Assembly (NCBI GenBank): GCA_964596345.1
Contig: CAZQSZ010000001.1
Coordinates: forward strand, 372,001-436,000
Length of the DNA stretch: 64,000 nucleotides
Origin: CADEDV01 sp964596345
GTDB lineage: Bacteria; Bacteroidota; Bacteroidia; Chitinophagales; Chitinophagaceae
Direction of reading: 5' to 3'
Shown here: in pieces, positions 17,010 to 25,903 of the stretch
How positions within the stretch are numbered: position 1 is the first letter of the stretch
Layout of the letters: each line of letters opens with the position of its first letter
Notes under the pieces: model-generated
The model's input: the letters and a program-made list of their open reading frames with translations, nothing else
Told to the model about the DNA's origin: nothing
The model's database searches: none
Program-made: the position numbers and the translations under genes

Positions 17010-17391
17010 CCTTGGTATAATAGTACTATTGATTTCATGTACCTCAAGTAACAATATAAAGGGTGACTTTTCAAAAATTATAAATGACAAAAGTTGTATT
17101 ATAATTTCCTGCTTAAAGTGTGATTGTATCATTGGGGAAATAAATAAAATAAGTTCAACAAACCCTTCTTTAATTGAGAATTATGACATATTTATTGATA
17201 GTGATTGTGCCAGAGGGCTAAATCCAACAATTAGATATAGTCACATTGAACAAGCTAGCTTAGATAGTATTTCTACGGATATTTATAATATGCTTGTACT
17301 TAAGAAGGAAAAAAACGGTGTTGTGAAATCCACAATTATCGAAACAAAAGATTCTCCAAAAATGGAGAAAATTCTACTGGCATATCAATAA
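16996..17391 (+). CDS. Small lipoprotein overlapping the propeller gene
   Basis: 131 residues from the ATG at 16996, which gives a clean lipobox (VLLISC, Cys about 15). A SCLKCDC cluster of three cysteines at the end of a predicted strand resembles a degenerate thioredoxin-fold active site, and homologous pairings of a propeller lipoprotein with a small thioredoxin-like protein occur in Bacteroidota; this assignment is inference. It overlaps the upstream gene by 14 bp and is convergent with the M23 gene. Confidence 0.55.
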   Translation: MKFISLGIIVLLISCTSSNNIKGDFSKIINDKSCIIISCLKCDCIIGEINKISSTNPSLIENYDIFIDSDCARGLNPTIRYSHIEQASLDSISTDIYNMLVLKKEKNGVVKSTIIETKDSPKMEKILLAYQ

Positions 17392-17398
17392 AAAGGAA

Positions 17399-18370
17399 TT
17401 AATCAAAGCTCTGGTTAGAGGCAGCAGCTTTCTTCAACAGCAGGTCAAACTGTTCAGGTGTCAGGTCATTATAGAAGAAATAGATCGGGTCGATCTTGTT
17501 ACCGTATTTATGCACTTCATAATGGCAGTGCGGCCCGGTTGATTTTCCGGTGCTGCCCACCCAGCCAATCACTTCACCCCGTTTCACTGCCTGCCCGTTC
17601 CTGGCTTTCACCCTCACCATATGGCCATATAATGTTTCATAACCATAGCCATGGTTGATGATCACATGATTGCCATAACCATTGCCGGTGTTACCGGCTG
17701 TAGAAACAGTTCCATCAGCTGTGGCATAAATAGGAGTTCCCTGTGGTGCGGCAAAGTCGAGCCCGGCATGCATCTTCATGGTTTTATAAACCGGGTCAAT
17801 GCGGTAACCGAAACCGGAGGCCACCCGGTTCAGGTCTTTATTACTGACCGGCTGAATGGCAGGAGTATGCGAGAGCAGTTGCTCTTTATTCGCCACCAGC
17901 TTATCAATTTCGTTGTAGGATTTCTGTTGTGTACTGATCCTGCTGGCCAGGTTATCCAGGGTGGTTTGTATGGAAGCCACCAGTTCATTGTCTTTCATCC
18001 GCTCCACTGTGGCAATTTCTTTTTGTATTTCCTGTTCTTTTGCCCGGGCACTATCAGGTATAGGATTGGCTTCGAAAATGGCCCGGTACACATTATTGTC
18101 CCGTTTTTCCAGCTCCTGCATCTGCTGCTGGATGGATTTCAGGTCTTCTTTCAGGTCGTCATACCGGTCTTTGAGGTTCTCGTTCTGCCGTTGTAATATT
18201 TTTTCTTTTGGGGAACCCACAAACTGGAAAGCCACGTAGGAGATCAGGGCGGCGGTGACAAAAGCGGCTGCCACAAACCCAAATACACGCAACAGCTTGA
18301 CCCGTAAAGGAGTTTCCAGTTTTTCGTACCGGAGTGTGTTGGTGTTATAGTAGTACTTGATCTTTTTCAT
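17399..18370 (-). CDS. M23 family peptidoglycan endopeptidase
   Basis: 323 residues from the ATG at 18370. Short cytoplasmic head, membrane helix at about 28-52, coiled coil at about 55-165, then the LytM/M23 domain at about 185-300. All zinc and catalytic residues are present: H201 and D205 in HAGLD, H250 in YGHM and H281/H283 in HCHYEV, so it should be an active cell-wall peptidase rather than a degenerate EnvC/NlpD-type regulator. It is divergent from alaS, with 170 bp between. Confidence 0.93.
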   Translation of the reverse strand: MKKIKYYYNTNTLRYEKLETPLRVKLLRVFGFVAAAFVTAALISYVAFQFVGSPKEKILQRQNENLKDRYDDLKEDLKSIQQQMQELEKRDNNVYRAIFEANPIPDSARAKEQEIQKEIATVERMKDNELVASIQTTLDNLASRISTQQKSYNEIDKLVANKEQLLSHTPAIQPVSNKDLNRVASGFGYRIDPVYKTMKMHAGLDFAAPQGTPIYATADGTVSTAGNTGNGYGNHVIINHGYGYETLYGHMVRVKARNGQAVKRGEVIGWVGSTGKSTGPHCHYEVHKYGNKIDPIYFFYNDLTPEQFDLLLKKAAASNQSFD

Positions 18371-18439
18371 TCCGGTTCGGTCAGCTGTAATGGAATTTAT
18401 GAACCCGGTACCCTGCAAGGGCTGGAAACCACCCTCTCA

Positions 18440-18471
18440 TTGGGCTGGCTACGTTTGAATCCGTACTTTTG
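18440..18471 (+). promoter_or_regulatory. Promoter of alaS (TTG-N21-TACTTTTG)
   Basis: TTG at 18440-18442 and TACTTTTG at 18464-18471 give both Bacteroidota elements at an accepted spacing, predicting a leader of about 63 nt. Confidence 0.6.
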
Positions 18472-18540
18472 CCAACCTTTACAAGGGAAACAAATATAGG
18501 CTCTTAATAAGCAAAAATCAACCCAACCCGGGCAACATTT

Positions 18541-21147
18541 ATGATGACCAGCGCAGATATACGTAAGGCTTTCCTGGATTTTTTCCACTCCAAAGGGCAC
18601 ACGATTGTCCCTTCGGCCCCCATCGTGGTTAAAAACGACCCGACCCTCATGTTTACCAATGCCGGGATGAACCAGTTCAAGGATTATTTCCTGGGCAATA
18701 AAGTACCACCCTATGGCCGGGTGGCAGATACTCAAAAATGTCTGCGGGTAAGTGGTAAGCACAACGACCTGGAAGAAGTAGGGGTGGATACTTACCATCA
18801 TACCATGTTTGAAATGCTGGGCAACTGGAGTTTTGGTGATTATTTTAAGAATGAAGCTATCAGCTGGAGTTGGGAATTGCTGACCGGAGTTTATAAAATA
18901 CCGGCTGACCGGCTATATGCCACGGTCTTTGAAGGCGACAAAAAAGAAGGTCTCCCTGCATCAACCGTTGCCCTGGCAAAATGGAAAGAGTACTTACCGG
19001 ATGAACATATTGTATATGGCAATAAAAAAGATAATTTCTGGGAAATGGGAGATACGGGTCCCTGCGGCCCCTGCAGTGAAATTCACGTTGATTGCCGCCC
19101 GGAGGAAGAAAGACAACAAATACCGGGGCATTTACTGGTGAACAAAGATCACCCGCAGGTGATAGAAATATGGAACAATGTATTCATTCAATACAACCGG
19201 AAAAAAGACGGCAGCCTGGAACCCTTACCTGCCACCCATGTGGATACAGGTATGGGACTTGAACGGTTAGTAAGAGTATTGCAGGGGAAAACATCCAATT
19301 ATGATACGGATATTTTCAGTGGCACCATCGCCGTAACAGAAAAGATCACCGGCAAAAAATATGATTATAGTGATACCAAAGAAGCAGTAGCCTTCCGTGT
19401 TTTAGCGGATCATATCCGGGCAATCAGTTTTACAATAGCGGATGGACAGTTACCTTCCAATACAGGAGCAGGCTATGTGATCCGCCGCATATTAAGAAGG
19501 GCCGTACGGTATTATTATTCCTATCTCGACTACAAACAACCATTGCTGACACAGTTAGTGCCGGTATTGGCTCAACAATTTGAAACGGTATTTCCCGAAT
19601 TGCAACAGCAGGTGGATTTTGTGAGCAAAGTAGTGAAGGAAGAGGAAGATGCATTTTTGAGAACATTGGATAAGGGATTGAAAAGAGTTGATGACCTGGT
19701 TGCCCAGGGAAGCATTTCCGGGAAAGATTCCTTTGAATTATATGACACTTATGGTTTCCCCTTCGACCTGACACAGTTGATTGCAGCCGAAAATAAGTTG
19801 ACAGTTGACGAAGAAGGATTCAAAGCAGAAATGCAGCAACAAAAAGACCGTTCCCGTGCAGCAGGTACCATTGATGCCGGAGACTGGGTCGTTCTTAAAG
19901 ACGGTTCTAATAAATTCGTCGGTTATGATTCATTAGAAGCAAAAGCATCTGTTTTAAAATACAGGAAAGTAAAGGCCAAAGGCAAAGAATTATACCAGCT
20001 GGTGTTGGATACAACTCCTTTCTATGCGGAGAGTGGCGGCCAGGTGGGCGACCGGGGACAATTGGTAATGGGCAATGAGCAGGTGTTTGTGATCGATACC
20101 AAAAAAGACAATGACCTTATCATTCATTTTGCAGAAACTATTCCTGCTGATCTTAACGGGGAAGTGGTTGCTAAAGTAGATGTAACAAAAAGAAAACAGA
20201 CCGAACTGCATCACTCGGCCACTCACTTGCTGCATGCGGCCTTACGAAAAGTGCTGGGCAACCATGTGGCACAAAAAGGATCGCTGGTAAACGAAGAACA
20301 CCTGCGTTTCGACTTTTCGCATTTTGCCAAAGTCACGGAGGAAGAGATGGCCAGGGTAGAAGAACTGGTGAATGAAAAGATCAGGGAAAATATACCTGTA
20401 GTAATTAAGTCCATGCCAAAGGACGAAGCCATGAAGCTGGGGGCAATGGCCTTGTTTGGCGAAAAATACGGCGATGTGGTCAGGGTGGTGATCATGGATC
20501 CCAACTATTCCCTGGAGTTATGCGGCGGTACGCATGTGGGTGCCACCGGGGAACTCGGGTTATTCAAACTCACCAGTGAATCAGCTGTAGCAGCCGGTGT
20601 CCGCCGGGTGGAAGCCGTTTGTGGTAATGAAGCTATGCAGTATATCAATGAACAGGCTGCTTTGATCGCTTCGGTAAAAGAAACACTGAAGAACCCGAAA
20701 GACCTGTTGAAAGCGGTAGAGAACCTGCAGGCCGAAAACGCAGAGTTGAAAAAACATGCGGAATCCATGGAAGCCCGGCAGTTAGTGATCATCCGGAACG
20801 AGTTGTTGCAAAAAGATGAGATCATCAACAGTATCAATTTTATCGGTGATATCGTGGAAGTAAGCAATGCAGATGCACTTAAGAAATTATGTTTCGACCT
20901 GAAAAATCATCTCCGGGATCATGTGGCGGTGCTTTGTGCCAATATCGGCGGCAAACCTTTCGTAGCCGTTGGGATGTCAGAGACCGTTGCAGCTGCAAAA
21001 AACTTAGATGCAGGTAAGATCATCAAAGAACATATTGCCCCGCTGATCAAAGGTGGCGGCGGCGGACAGAAAACATTGGCCACTGCCGGCGGCCAGGATA
21101 GCAGCCACCTGCAAGAGGTGATTGAAAAAGTAAAATCCTTGCTGTAA
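18541..21147 (+). CDS. alaS: Alanyl-tRNA synthetase
   Basis: 868 residues, full length. The class II catalytic core is at the N-terminus (MFTNAGMNQFKDYFLG, DDLEEVG-type region HNDLEEVGVDTYHHTMFEMLGNWSFGDY written here as separate blocks HNDLEEVG and MFEMLGNWSFGDYF), the editing domain holds H557-HSATH562 and C661-GGTH665, and a C-Ala domain ends with the glycine-rich IKGGGGGQKTLATAGG. It charges tRNA-Ala and removes mischarged Ser/Gly. Start may be either of two adjacent ATG codons. Confidence 0.98.
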   Translation: MMTSADIRKAFLDFFHSKGHTIVPSAPIVVKNDPTLMFTNAGMNQFKDYFLGNKVPPYGRVADTQKCLRVSGKHNDLEEVGVDTYHHTMFEMLGNWSFGDYFKNEAISWSWELLTGVYKIPADRLYATVFEGDKKEGLPASTVALAKWKEYLPDEHIVYGNKKDNFWEMGDTGPCGPCSEIHVDCRPEEERQQIPGHLLVNKDHPQVIEIWNNVFIQYNRKKDGSLEPLPATHVDTGMGLERLVRVLQGKTSNYDTDIFSGTIAVTEKITGKKYDYSDTKEAVAFRVLADHIRAISFTIADGQLPSNTGAGYVIRRILRRAVRYYYSYLDYKQPLLTQLVPVLAQQFETVFPELQQQVDFVSKVVKEEEDAFLRTLDKGLKRVDDLVAQGSISGKDSFELYDTYGFPFDLTQLIAAENKLTVDEEGFKAEMQQQKDRSRAAGTIDAGDWVVLKDGSNKFVGYDSLEAKASVLKYRKVKAKGKELYQLVLDTTPFYAESGGQVGDRGQLVMGNEQVFVIDTKKDNDLIIHFAETIPADLNGEVVAKVDVTKRKQTELHHSATHLLHAALRKVLGNHVAQKGSLVNEEHLRFDFSHFAKVTEEEMARVEELVNEKIRENIPVVIKSMPKDEAMKLGAMALFGEKYGDVVRVVIMDPNYSLELCGGTHVGATGELGLFKLTSESAVAAGVRRVEAVCGNEAMQYINEQAALIASVKETLKNPKDLLKAVENLQAENAELKKHAESMEARQLVIIRNELLQKDEIINSINFIGDIVEVSNADALKKLCFDLKNHLRDHVAVLCANIGGKPFVAVGMSETVAAAKNLDAGKIIKEHIAPLIKGGGGGQKTLATAGGQDSSHLQEVIEKVKSLL

Positions 21148-21150
21148 TCC

Positions 21151-21291
21151 TCAGAAGCGAAGAGAGGTTTCATCATCATCTTCCAGTTGCTTTTTTTTGA
21201 TCTTCCGGGTGTCTTTGTAGATCTTAAAAGCAAAATAGAGGGCAGCGATGCAGATCAGTATACAGATGATGGCAAATATCTCAGGGCCCAT
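21151..21291 (-). CDS. 46-residue single-helix membrane protein
   Basis: An ATG at 21291 opens 46 codons ending 4 bp after the alaS stop, on the opposite strand. The product has one hydrophobic helix (IFAIICILICIAALYFAFKI), then a basic patch (KDTRKIKKKQ) and an acidic tail (EDDDETSLRF). The clean helix, positive-inside pattern and position suggest a real small membrane protein with cytoplasmic tail. No family is recognised. Confidence 0.6.
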   Translation of the reverse strand: MGPEIFAIICILICIAALYFAFKIYKDTRKIKKKQLEDDDETSLRF

Positions 21292-21421
21292 TGAGGTTAG
21301 TTAGTGGTGGATTAGAAAATGGTGTTCTGTTCAAAAGTCTGCATTTTAAAATCCTGGCCAATACCACTTACAGGGTAGGGAAATCACCGGCAACTTTTCG
21401 TAAAAACCACATACTCAAATC

Positions 21422-21937
21422 ATGACACTGGTTTTTGAAACCCAAAGATTATCGTTCCGCCTTTTTACAATGGAGGATGCGGCATTGATCTATGCATTGA
21501 ATCTTGACCCGGAAGTAACAAGGTTTACGCATGATCCTATAAAAGATATTGAACAGGCAGCGGCAGTATTGGAAAAAACCATATTACCCCAGTATGCGTT
21601 GTACAACCATGGCCGCTGGGCAGTTCATACCAAAGGAACCGGCGAATTTATTGGCTGGTGTGGGTTGAAGTACAGGGCCGAACTGAATGAGATTGACCTG
21701 GGCTACCGCTTCAGTAAGCAATATTGGGGCATGGGATATGCCACCGAAGCAGCGGCTGCCAGCATTCGTTATGGATTTGAAAACCTGAACCTTAGCCGTA
21801 TTGTGGGCAGGGCAGAACTGGGTAATACAGGCTCCATCCGGGTTTTGGAGAAATGTGGTATGACTTACATAGGTAATGAAGAAGTGGACGGGTACCCGGT
21901 CCGCACCTATGAAGCTATTAGCCCGTTTGTCCGCTGA
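21422..21937 (+). CDS. GNAT family N-acetyltransferase (RimJ/RimL type)
   Basis: 171 residues. Starts with the typical ETQRLSFRLFTMEDA, has GEFIGWCGLKY, the acetyl-CoA motif region EIDLGYRFSKQYWGMGYATEAA, and LSRIVGRAELGNTGSIRVLEKCGM. Proteins of this group acetylate ribosomal proteins, small molecules or antibiotics; the target cannot be told. Stand-alone gene. Confidence 0.9.
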   Translation: MTLVFETQRLSFRLFTMEDAALIYALNLDPEVTRFTHDPIKDIEQAAAVLEKTILPQYALYNHGRWAVHTKGTGEFIGWCGLKYRAELNEIDLGYRFSKQYWGMGYATEAAAASIRYGFENLNLSRIVGRAELGNTGSIRVLEKCGMTYIGNEEVDGYPVRTYEAISPFVR

Positions 21938-22004
21938 TCCGGCCTTTTAAAAACCGTTGGCCATTTAACATTTCCGAAACATTTCGTAATACAGAAAATC
22001 TCAT

Positions 22005-22034
22005 TATATTTGATCTACGAAATTTGACGTAGAT
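22005..22034 (+). promoter_or_regulatory. -7 box and adjacent inverted repeat for PDZ gene
   Basis: TATATTTG (22005-22012) matches TAnnTTTG; predicted start about 22019. It is followed at once by ATCTACG-N8-CGTAGAT (22013-22034), a perfect 7-bp inverted repeat that would overlap the transcription start, so it may be an operator or a 5'-end hairpin. Confidence 0.5.
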
Positions 22035-22053
22035 AATTATTAAAACAAAAAGT

Positions 22054-23073
22054 ATGATACAGGTTAGTAGAAAATTTTTGGTGCTTGCCCTGGCTGCAGC
22101 CATGGTTCTTCCCGCTGCACTGCTGGCGCAGCCGGATGAGAAAGCGAAGGATAAAAAAGATGCCGAGCAGATCATCATTACCCGCAAAGGAGATAAAAAT
22201 GAAAAAGTGGTGGTGGAGATCAATGGTGACAAGATCACGGTGAATGGTAAATCACTGGATGAATACAAAGATGGTGATGTAACCGTTCGCCGCAACAAGA
22301 TCAAAGATGTGTGGGCTTTTGCCGATGGCATGAGTGGCTTCAACACTTTCCCGGCGCAGAGTGGTCTTAAAAGAAAAGTTAGTGTTGATTCCAACAGGGC
22401 GATGCTGGGTGTGACTACTGAAAAAACGGAGACTGGGGTAAGATTGCAGGCTGTTACCAAAGAAAGCGGTGCAGAAAAAGCAGGGCTCAAAGAAGGTGAT
22501 GTGATCACAAAAATTGATGATACGAAGATCGAAGATCCGGATGACCTTACCGCCACTATCAAGAAGCACAAACCAGGTGATAAAGTAACGGTTACATATC
22601 TCCGTGATAAAAAAGAGCAAAAAGCAACCGCTGAACTGGGTAAATGGAAAGGAACTACCAGTATCTATACCACTGAAGGCTTTAACATGAATATGGACCT
22701 CGGTGACTTTGATTTTGAACGCATCATGCCAAGGACACCGGTTGTTCCCCGTGTTACACAACCTTTCGGGCAAAACTGGAGCTGGTCTGGCGGCAGCCCC
22801 AAGCTTGGTTTATCTGTCCAGGATACAGAAGATGGGAAAGGGGTAAAAGTAATTGAGGTGGATGATGATAGTAATGCTGAAAAAGCCGGTGTGAAAGAAG
22901 ATGATGTAATCCTGGAAGCGGATGGCAAAGCAGTGAATGGTGCTGATGAAATGGCAAAGATCATCCGTGAGAGCAAGGAAAAAGGTTCAGTGATGCTGAA
23001 ACTGCAAAGAGCCGGTAAAACACAGAATATCGAAGTGAAGATCCCCCGTAAGCTGAAAACAGCAGATCTTTAA
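22054..23073 (+). CDS. Exported protein with two PDZ domains
   Basis: 339 residues; signal peptide to about residue 24 (LLAQ). First PDZ at about 112-195 (AMLGVTTEKTETGVRLQAV, ESGAEKAGLKEGDVITKID), second at about 249-335 (PKLGLSVQDTED, NAEKAGVKEDDVILEADG). No protease triad is present, so it resembles the substrate-binding half of DegP/HtrA-type proteins without the enzyme. Its N-terminal region is very rich in Lys and Asp. Probably binds extended C-termini in the periplasm; partner unknown. Monocistronic with promoter and terminator. Confidence 0.85.
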   Translation: MIQVSRKFLVLALAAAMVLPAALLAQPDEKAKDKKDAEQIIITRKGDKNEKVVVEINGDKITVNGKSLDEYKDGDVTVRRNKIKDVWAFADGMSGFNTFPAQSGLKRKVSVDSNRAMLGVTTEKTETGVRLQAVTKESGAEKAGLKEGDVITKIDDTKIEDPDDLTATIKKHKPGDKVTVTYLRDKKEQKATAELGKWKGTTSIYTTEGFNMNMDLGDFDFERIMPRTPVVPRVTQPFGQNWSWSGGSPKLGLSVQDTEDGKGVKVIEVDDDSNAEKAGVKEDDVILEADGKAVNGADEMAKIIRESKEKGSVMLKLQRAGKTQNIEVKIPRKLKTADL

Positions 23074-23095
23074 TTACCCTATATTGTGCATGTAG

Positions 23096-23131
23096 AACCC
23101 TCCCGCCGCAGGCGGGAGGGTTTCTTTTTTT
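23096..23131 (+). terminator. Terminator after PDZ gene
   Basis: Twelve-bp GC-rich perfect stem AACCCTCCCGCC / GGCGGGAGGGTT with a three-base loop and a T-run. Confidence 0.9.
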
Positions 23132-23158
23132 ATAAGAACCCACCCCGCTGAATTGACC

Positions 23159-23166
23159 TATTTTTG
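23159..23166 (+). promoter_or_regulatory. -7 box for gatB
   Basis: TATTTTTG matches TAnnTTTG and predicts a leader of about 7 nt before the ATG at 23180. No clear -33 TTG. Confidence 0.45.
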
Positions 23167-23179
23167 CAGGGTTTAAAAA

Positions 23180-24628
23180 ATGACAGACTATAGCAAATAC
23201 GAAATAGTGGTGGGACTGGAAGTGCATGCCCAGTTACAGACGAACAGTAAACTTTTTTGTGGTGACAGTATTGCTTTTGGAGCAGAGCCCAACACGCATG
23301 TCAGCCCGATTACCCTGGGTCATCCGGGAACATTACCCAAAATGAACCGGAAGGCCATCGAATATGCAGTCAAAATGGGGTTGGCCTGTTATTGTGAGAT
23401 TGAACGCTATAACTACTTTGCCCGGAAAAATTATTTCTATCCCGATTTGCCCAAAGGCTACCAGGTATCACAACATACCACGCCGGTTTGTAAAGGAGGT
23501 TATGTAACAATACGGACAACAGGAGGGGAAAGAAATATCCGGCTCAACCGCATCCATATGGAGGAAGATGCCGGGAAAAGTATTCATGATGCCGATTCTG
23601 AAAATACCTGCGTGGATTATAACCGGGCAGGAACTGCCCTGATCGAGATCGTAACAGAACCGGATATTACTTCAGCGGAAGAAGCGTTTGCCTATGTCAG
23701 TGAGATCAGGAAATTAGTCCGTTACCTGGAGATCTGTGATGGAAATATGGAGGAAGGCAGTTTACGCTGCGATGCTAATATCTCAGTTCGTTTGAAAGGT
23801 GACCATAAACTTGGAACGAAAGTAGAGGTGAAGAACCTCAACTCGATCCGGAATGTAAAACGGGCTATCGAGTTTGAAGCTAAACGGCTGATGGAGCTTG
23901 TTGATAAAGGAGAACCTGTTATACAACAAACGAGAAGTTTTGATGCGAACAACGGCACCACTTTTGCCACCCGGGAAAAAGAAGATGCAGATGATTACCG
24001 TTACTTCCCCGAACCCGACCTGGCGCCATTTCATTTGCAGGAAGAGTTTATTGAAAAAATAAGGCAGCAACTGCCGGTGCTGCATACCGAAAGAATAAAA
24101 AAATACATTTCACAATACCAGTTATCGGATTATGATGCTGCTGTGCTGACAGAAGAAAAAGTATTTGCTGATTATTTTGAAAAGATCATTGCATACACAA
24201 AGAATTATAAAGCGGCAGCTAACTGGATGCTGGGCCCGGTAAAATCATGGCTGAATGAGAATAATAAGGAGATCAGTGATTTTCCTGTGCAGCCGGAGAA
24301 GATCGCTGCTATTATCCGGTTAACAGATGAAGGAAGGTTGAGTTTCTCTGTAGCTTCCACCAAACTATTCTCTTCTTTACTAAAGCAGCCATCCAAAGAG
24401 CCACTTGCAATCGCAGCTGAGGAAAACCTGGTACAGCAGTCAGATGTTTCTTCCATTGAACCTGTTATTGACGGGGTATTGGAAAAACTGGCCGATAAAG
24501 TGGCAGAGTATAAAAAAGGAAAGAAAGGCCTGATTGCTCTTTTCGTGGGAGAAGTAATGAAACAATCCAAAGGGAAAGCTGATCCTAAAGTGACCAACGA
24601 ATTGTTATTAAAAAAATTAAAATCATAA
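23180..24628 (+). CDS. gatB: Asp-tRNA(Asn)/Glu-tRNA(Gln) amidotransferase subunit B
   Basis: 482 residues, standard length. Signature blocks: YEIVVGLEVHAQL, PGTLPKMNRKAIEYA, KNYFYPDLPKGYQVSQ, EEDAGKSIHD, VDYNRAGTALIEIVTEPDI, and a C-terminal YqeY-like tail that contacts tRNA. With GatA and GatC (not in this window) it turns Glu-tRNA(Gln) or Asp-tRNA(Asn) into the correct amide form. The TlpA gene follows after one base. Confidence 0.98.
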   Translation: MTDYSKYEIVVGLEVHAQLQTNSKLFCGDSIAFGAEPNTHVSPITLGHPGTLPKMNRKAIEYAVKMGLACYCEIERYNYFARKNYFYPDLPKGYQVSQHTTPVCKGGYVTIRTTGGERNIRLNRIHMEEDAGKSIHDADSENTCVDYNRAGTALIEIVTEPDITSAEEAFAYVSEIRKLVRYLEICDGNMEEGSLRCDANISVRLKGDHKLGTKVEVKNLNSIRNVKRAIEFEAKRLMELVDKGEPVIQQTRSFDANNGTTFATREKEDADDYRYFPEPDLAPFHLQEEFIEKIRQQLPVLHTERIKKYISQYQLSDYDAAVLTEEKVFADYFEKIIAYTKNYKAAANWMLGPVKSWLNENNKEISDFPVQPEKIAAIIRLTDEGRLSFSVASTKLFSSLLKQPSKEPLAIAAEENLVQQSDVSSIEPVIDGVLEKLADKVAEYKKGKKGLIALFVGEVMKQSKGKADPKVTNELLLKKLKS

Positions 24629-24629
24629 T

Positions 24630-25823
24630 ATGCGAATACCAGCGATACCGGTAATTATAACCGGCTTATCCATTGTACTGTTTTCTTCCTGCAAGAACAG
24701 CGGGACAAAGGGAGGGTTTGAGATCAGCGGCGCCTTGACGAATAACAAAGCAAAGATGATCTACCTGGAAGAAGTGCCGGTATCCACCATGCAGCGGAAT
24801 GTGGTAGATTCAATGCTGATCGGTACCGACGGAAAGTATACATTAAAAGCAGATCCTGCCGAAGCTGTAGTGTTTAACCTGCGGTTGGACCAGCAAAATT
24901 TCCCGATCGCTTCTGTGATCAACGATACAAAAAAGATAAAACTGGATGTGAACTTTAGTACGGAGAATAACCAGTTTGCGGAAACCTATACTGTGACCGG
25001 TTCTGCAGCCAGCCAGCAGCTGAAAGATTTTATGACGGACTTTAACAAAGAGCTGCAGAATATTTATGCACTCAGCCGCAAAGGGGACAGCCTGCAAAGG
25101 AGCAATGCACCGGATAGTATTATGATCCCGTTAGTGAATGAACACCGCCAGATCGCTGACCAGTTAAAAACATTGTTTACAGAGGCAGCAAAAAAATCAT
25201 CCAACCCGGCACTGACGATGTTTGAGCTGGGCTATTACCAGACCACTGCCAACAACCCATCTTTTGGATTAACGGGAATTGGTAATGAAGAACTCGTCAG
25301 TATTATAAGCGATGTTGCCGCAAAATATCCTGAGCACAAAGGAGTGGCAGAGGTGAAAAGGGGATTGGATATGCAAATGCAAAAAGCACAGGCGGCGGCC
25401 TGGGTGGGAAAGCCTGCCGTTGATTTTGCATTGCCGGATGTGAATGGGAAGGAAGTAAAACTGAGTTCCTATAAAGGGAAATATGTACTGGTTGATTTCT
25501 GGGCCAGCTGGTGCCAGCCCTGCCGCTTTGAAAACCCGAACGTGGTAAATGCCTACAATAAGTTTAAGGATAAAAATTTTACGATCCTGGGTGTTTCTTT
25601 AGATGAGAAAAAAGAGGCCTGGCTCAAAGCGATTAAAGACGATAAACTGACCTGGACGCATATCAGCGACCTGAAAGGCTGGGAAAGTTCAGTAGTGCCT
25701 GTCTATGGTTTTGGTGAAGTCGGTATTCCCTATAATTTCCTGGTGGATCCGGATGGAAAGATCATTGCTGAACGGTTGAGAGGGGAACAACTGGAATTGA
25801 AGCTGGCAGAATTGCTGAAATAA
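24630..25823 (+). CDS. TlpA-type thiol-disulphide lipoprotein with DUF4369 domain
   Basis: 397 residues; lipobox LFSSC (Cys about 21). N-terminal strand-rich DUF4369-like domain (GFEISGALTNNKAKMIYLEE), helical linker, then an AhpC/TSA-type thioredoxin domain with W294-C295-Q-P-C298 and the cis-Pro stretch EVGIPYNFLVDPDGKIIAERLRG. It likely reduces disulphides or feeds haem or cytochrome maturation outside the cytoplasm. Starts one base after the gatB stop, so co-transcribed with it; a strong hairpin follows. Confidence 0.92.
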   Translation: MRIPAIPVIITGLSIVLFSSCKNSGTKGGFEISGALTNNKAKMIYLEEVPVSTMQRNVVDSMLIGTDGKYTLKADPAEAVVFNLRLDQQNFPIASVINDTKKIKLDVNFSTENNQFAETYTVTGSAASQQLKDFMTDFNKELQNIYALSRKGDSLQRSNAPDSIMIPLVNEHRQIADQLKTLFTEAAKKSSNPALTMFELGYYQTTANNPSFGLTGIGNEELVSIISDVAAKYPEHKGVAEVKRGLDMQMQKAQAAAWVGKPAVDFALPDVNGKEVKLSSYKGKYVLVDFWASWCQPCRFENPNVVNAYNKFKDKNFTILGVSLDEKKEAWLKAIKDDKLTWTHISDLKGWESSVVPVYGFGEVGIPYNFLVDPDGKIIAERLRGEQLELKLAELLK

Positions 25824-25832
25824 CTGGATAGG

Positions 25833-25876
25833 TATAAAAGAGGAAGGCTGCCATCGGGCAGCCTTCCTCTTTTATA
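25833..25876. terminator. Bidirectional terminator between TlpA and SusD genes
   Basis: Perfect 20-bp inverted repeat (25833-25852 and 25857-25876) with loop ATCG and A/T tracts at both ends; serves both convergent genes. Confidence 0.95.
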
Positions 25877-25903
25877 TTTCTGATAACAGAATTCTTCTTC
25901 GGA

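Noticed and set aside
21918..22571. Long Ser/Leu-rich minus-strand frame over the PDZ gene
   Set aside because: Explained as the complement of the Lys/Asp-rich PDZ coding frame.
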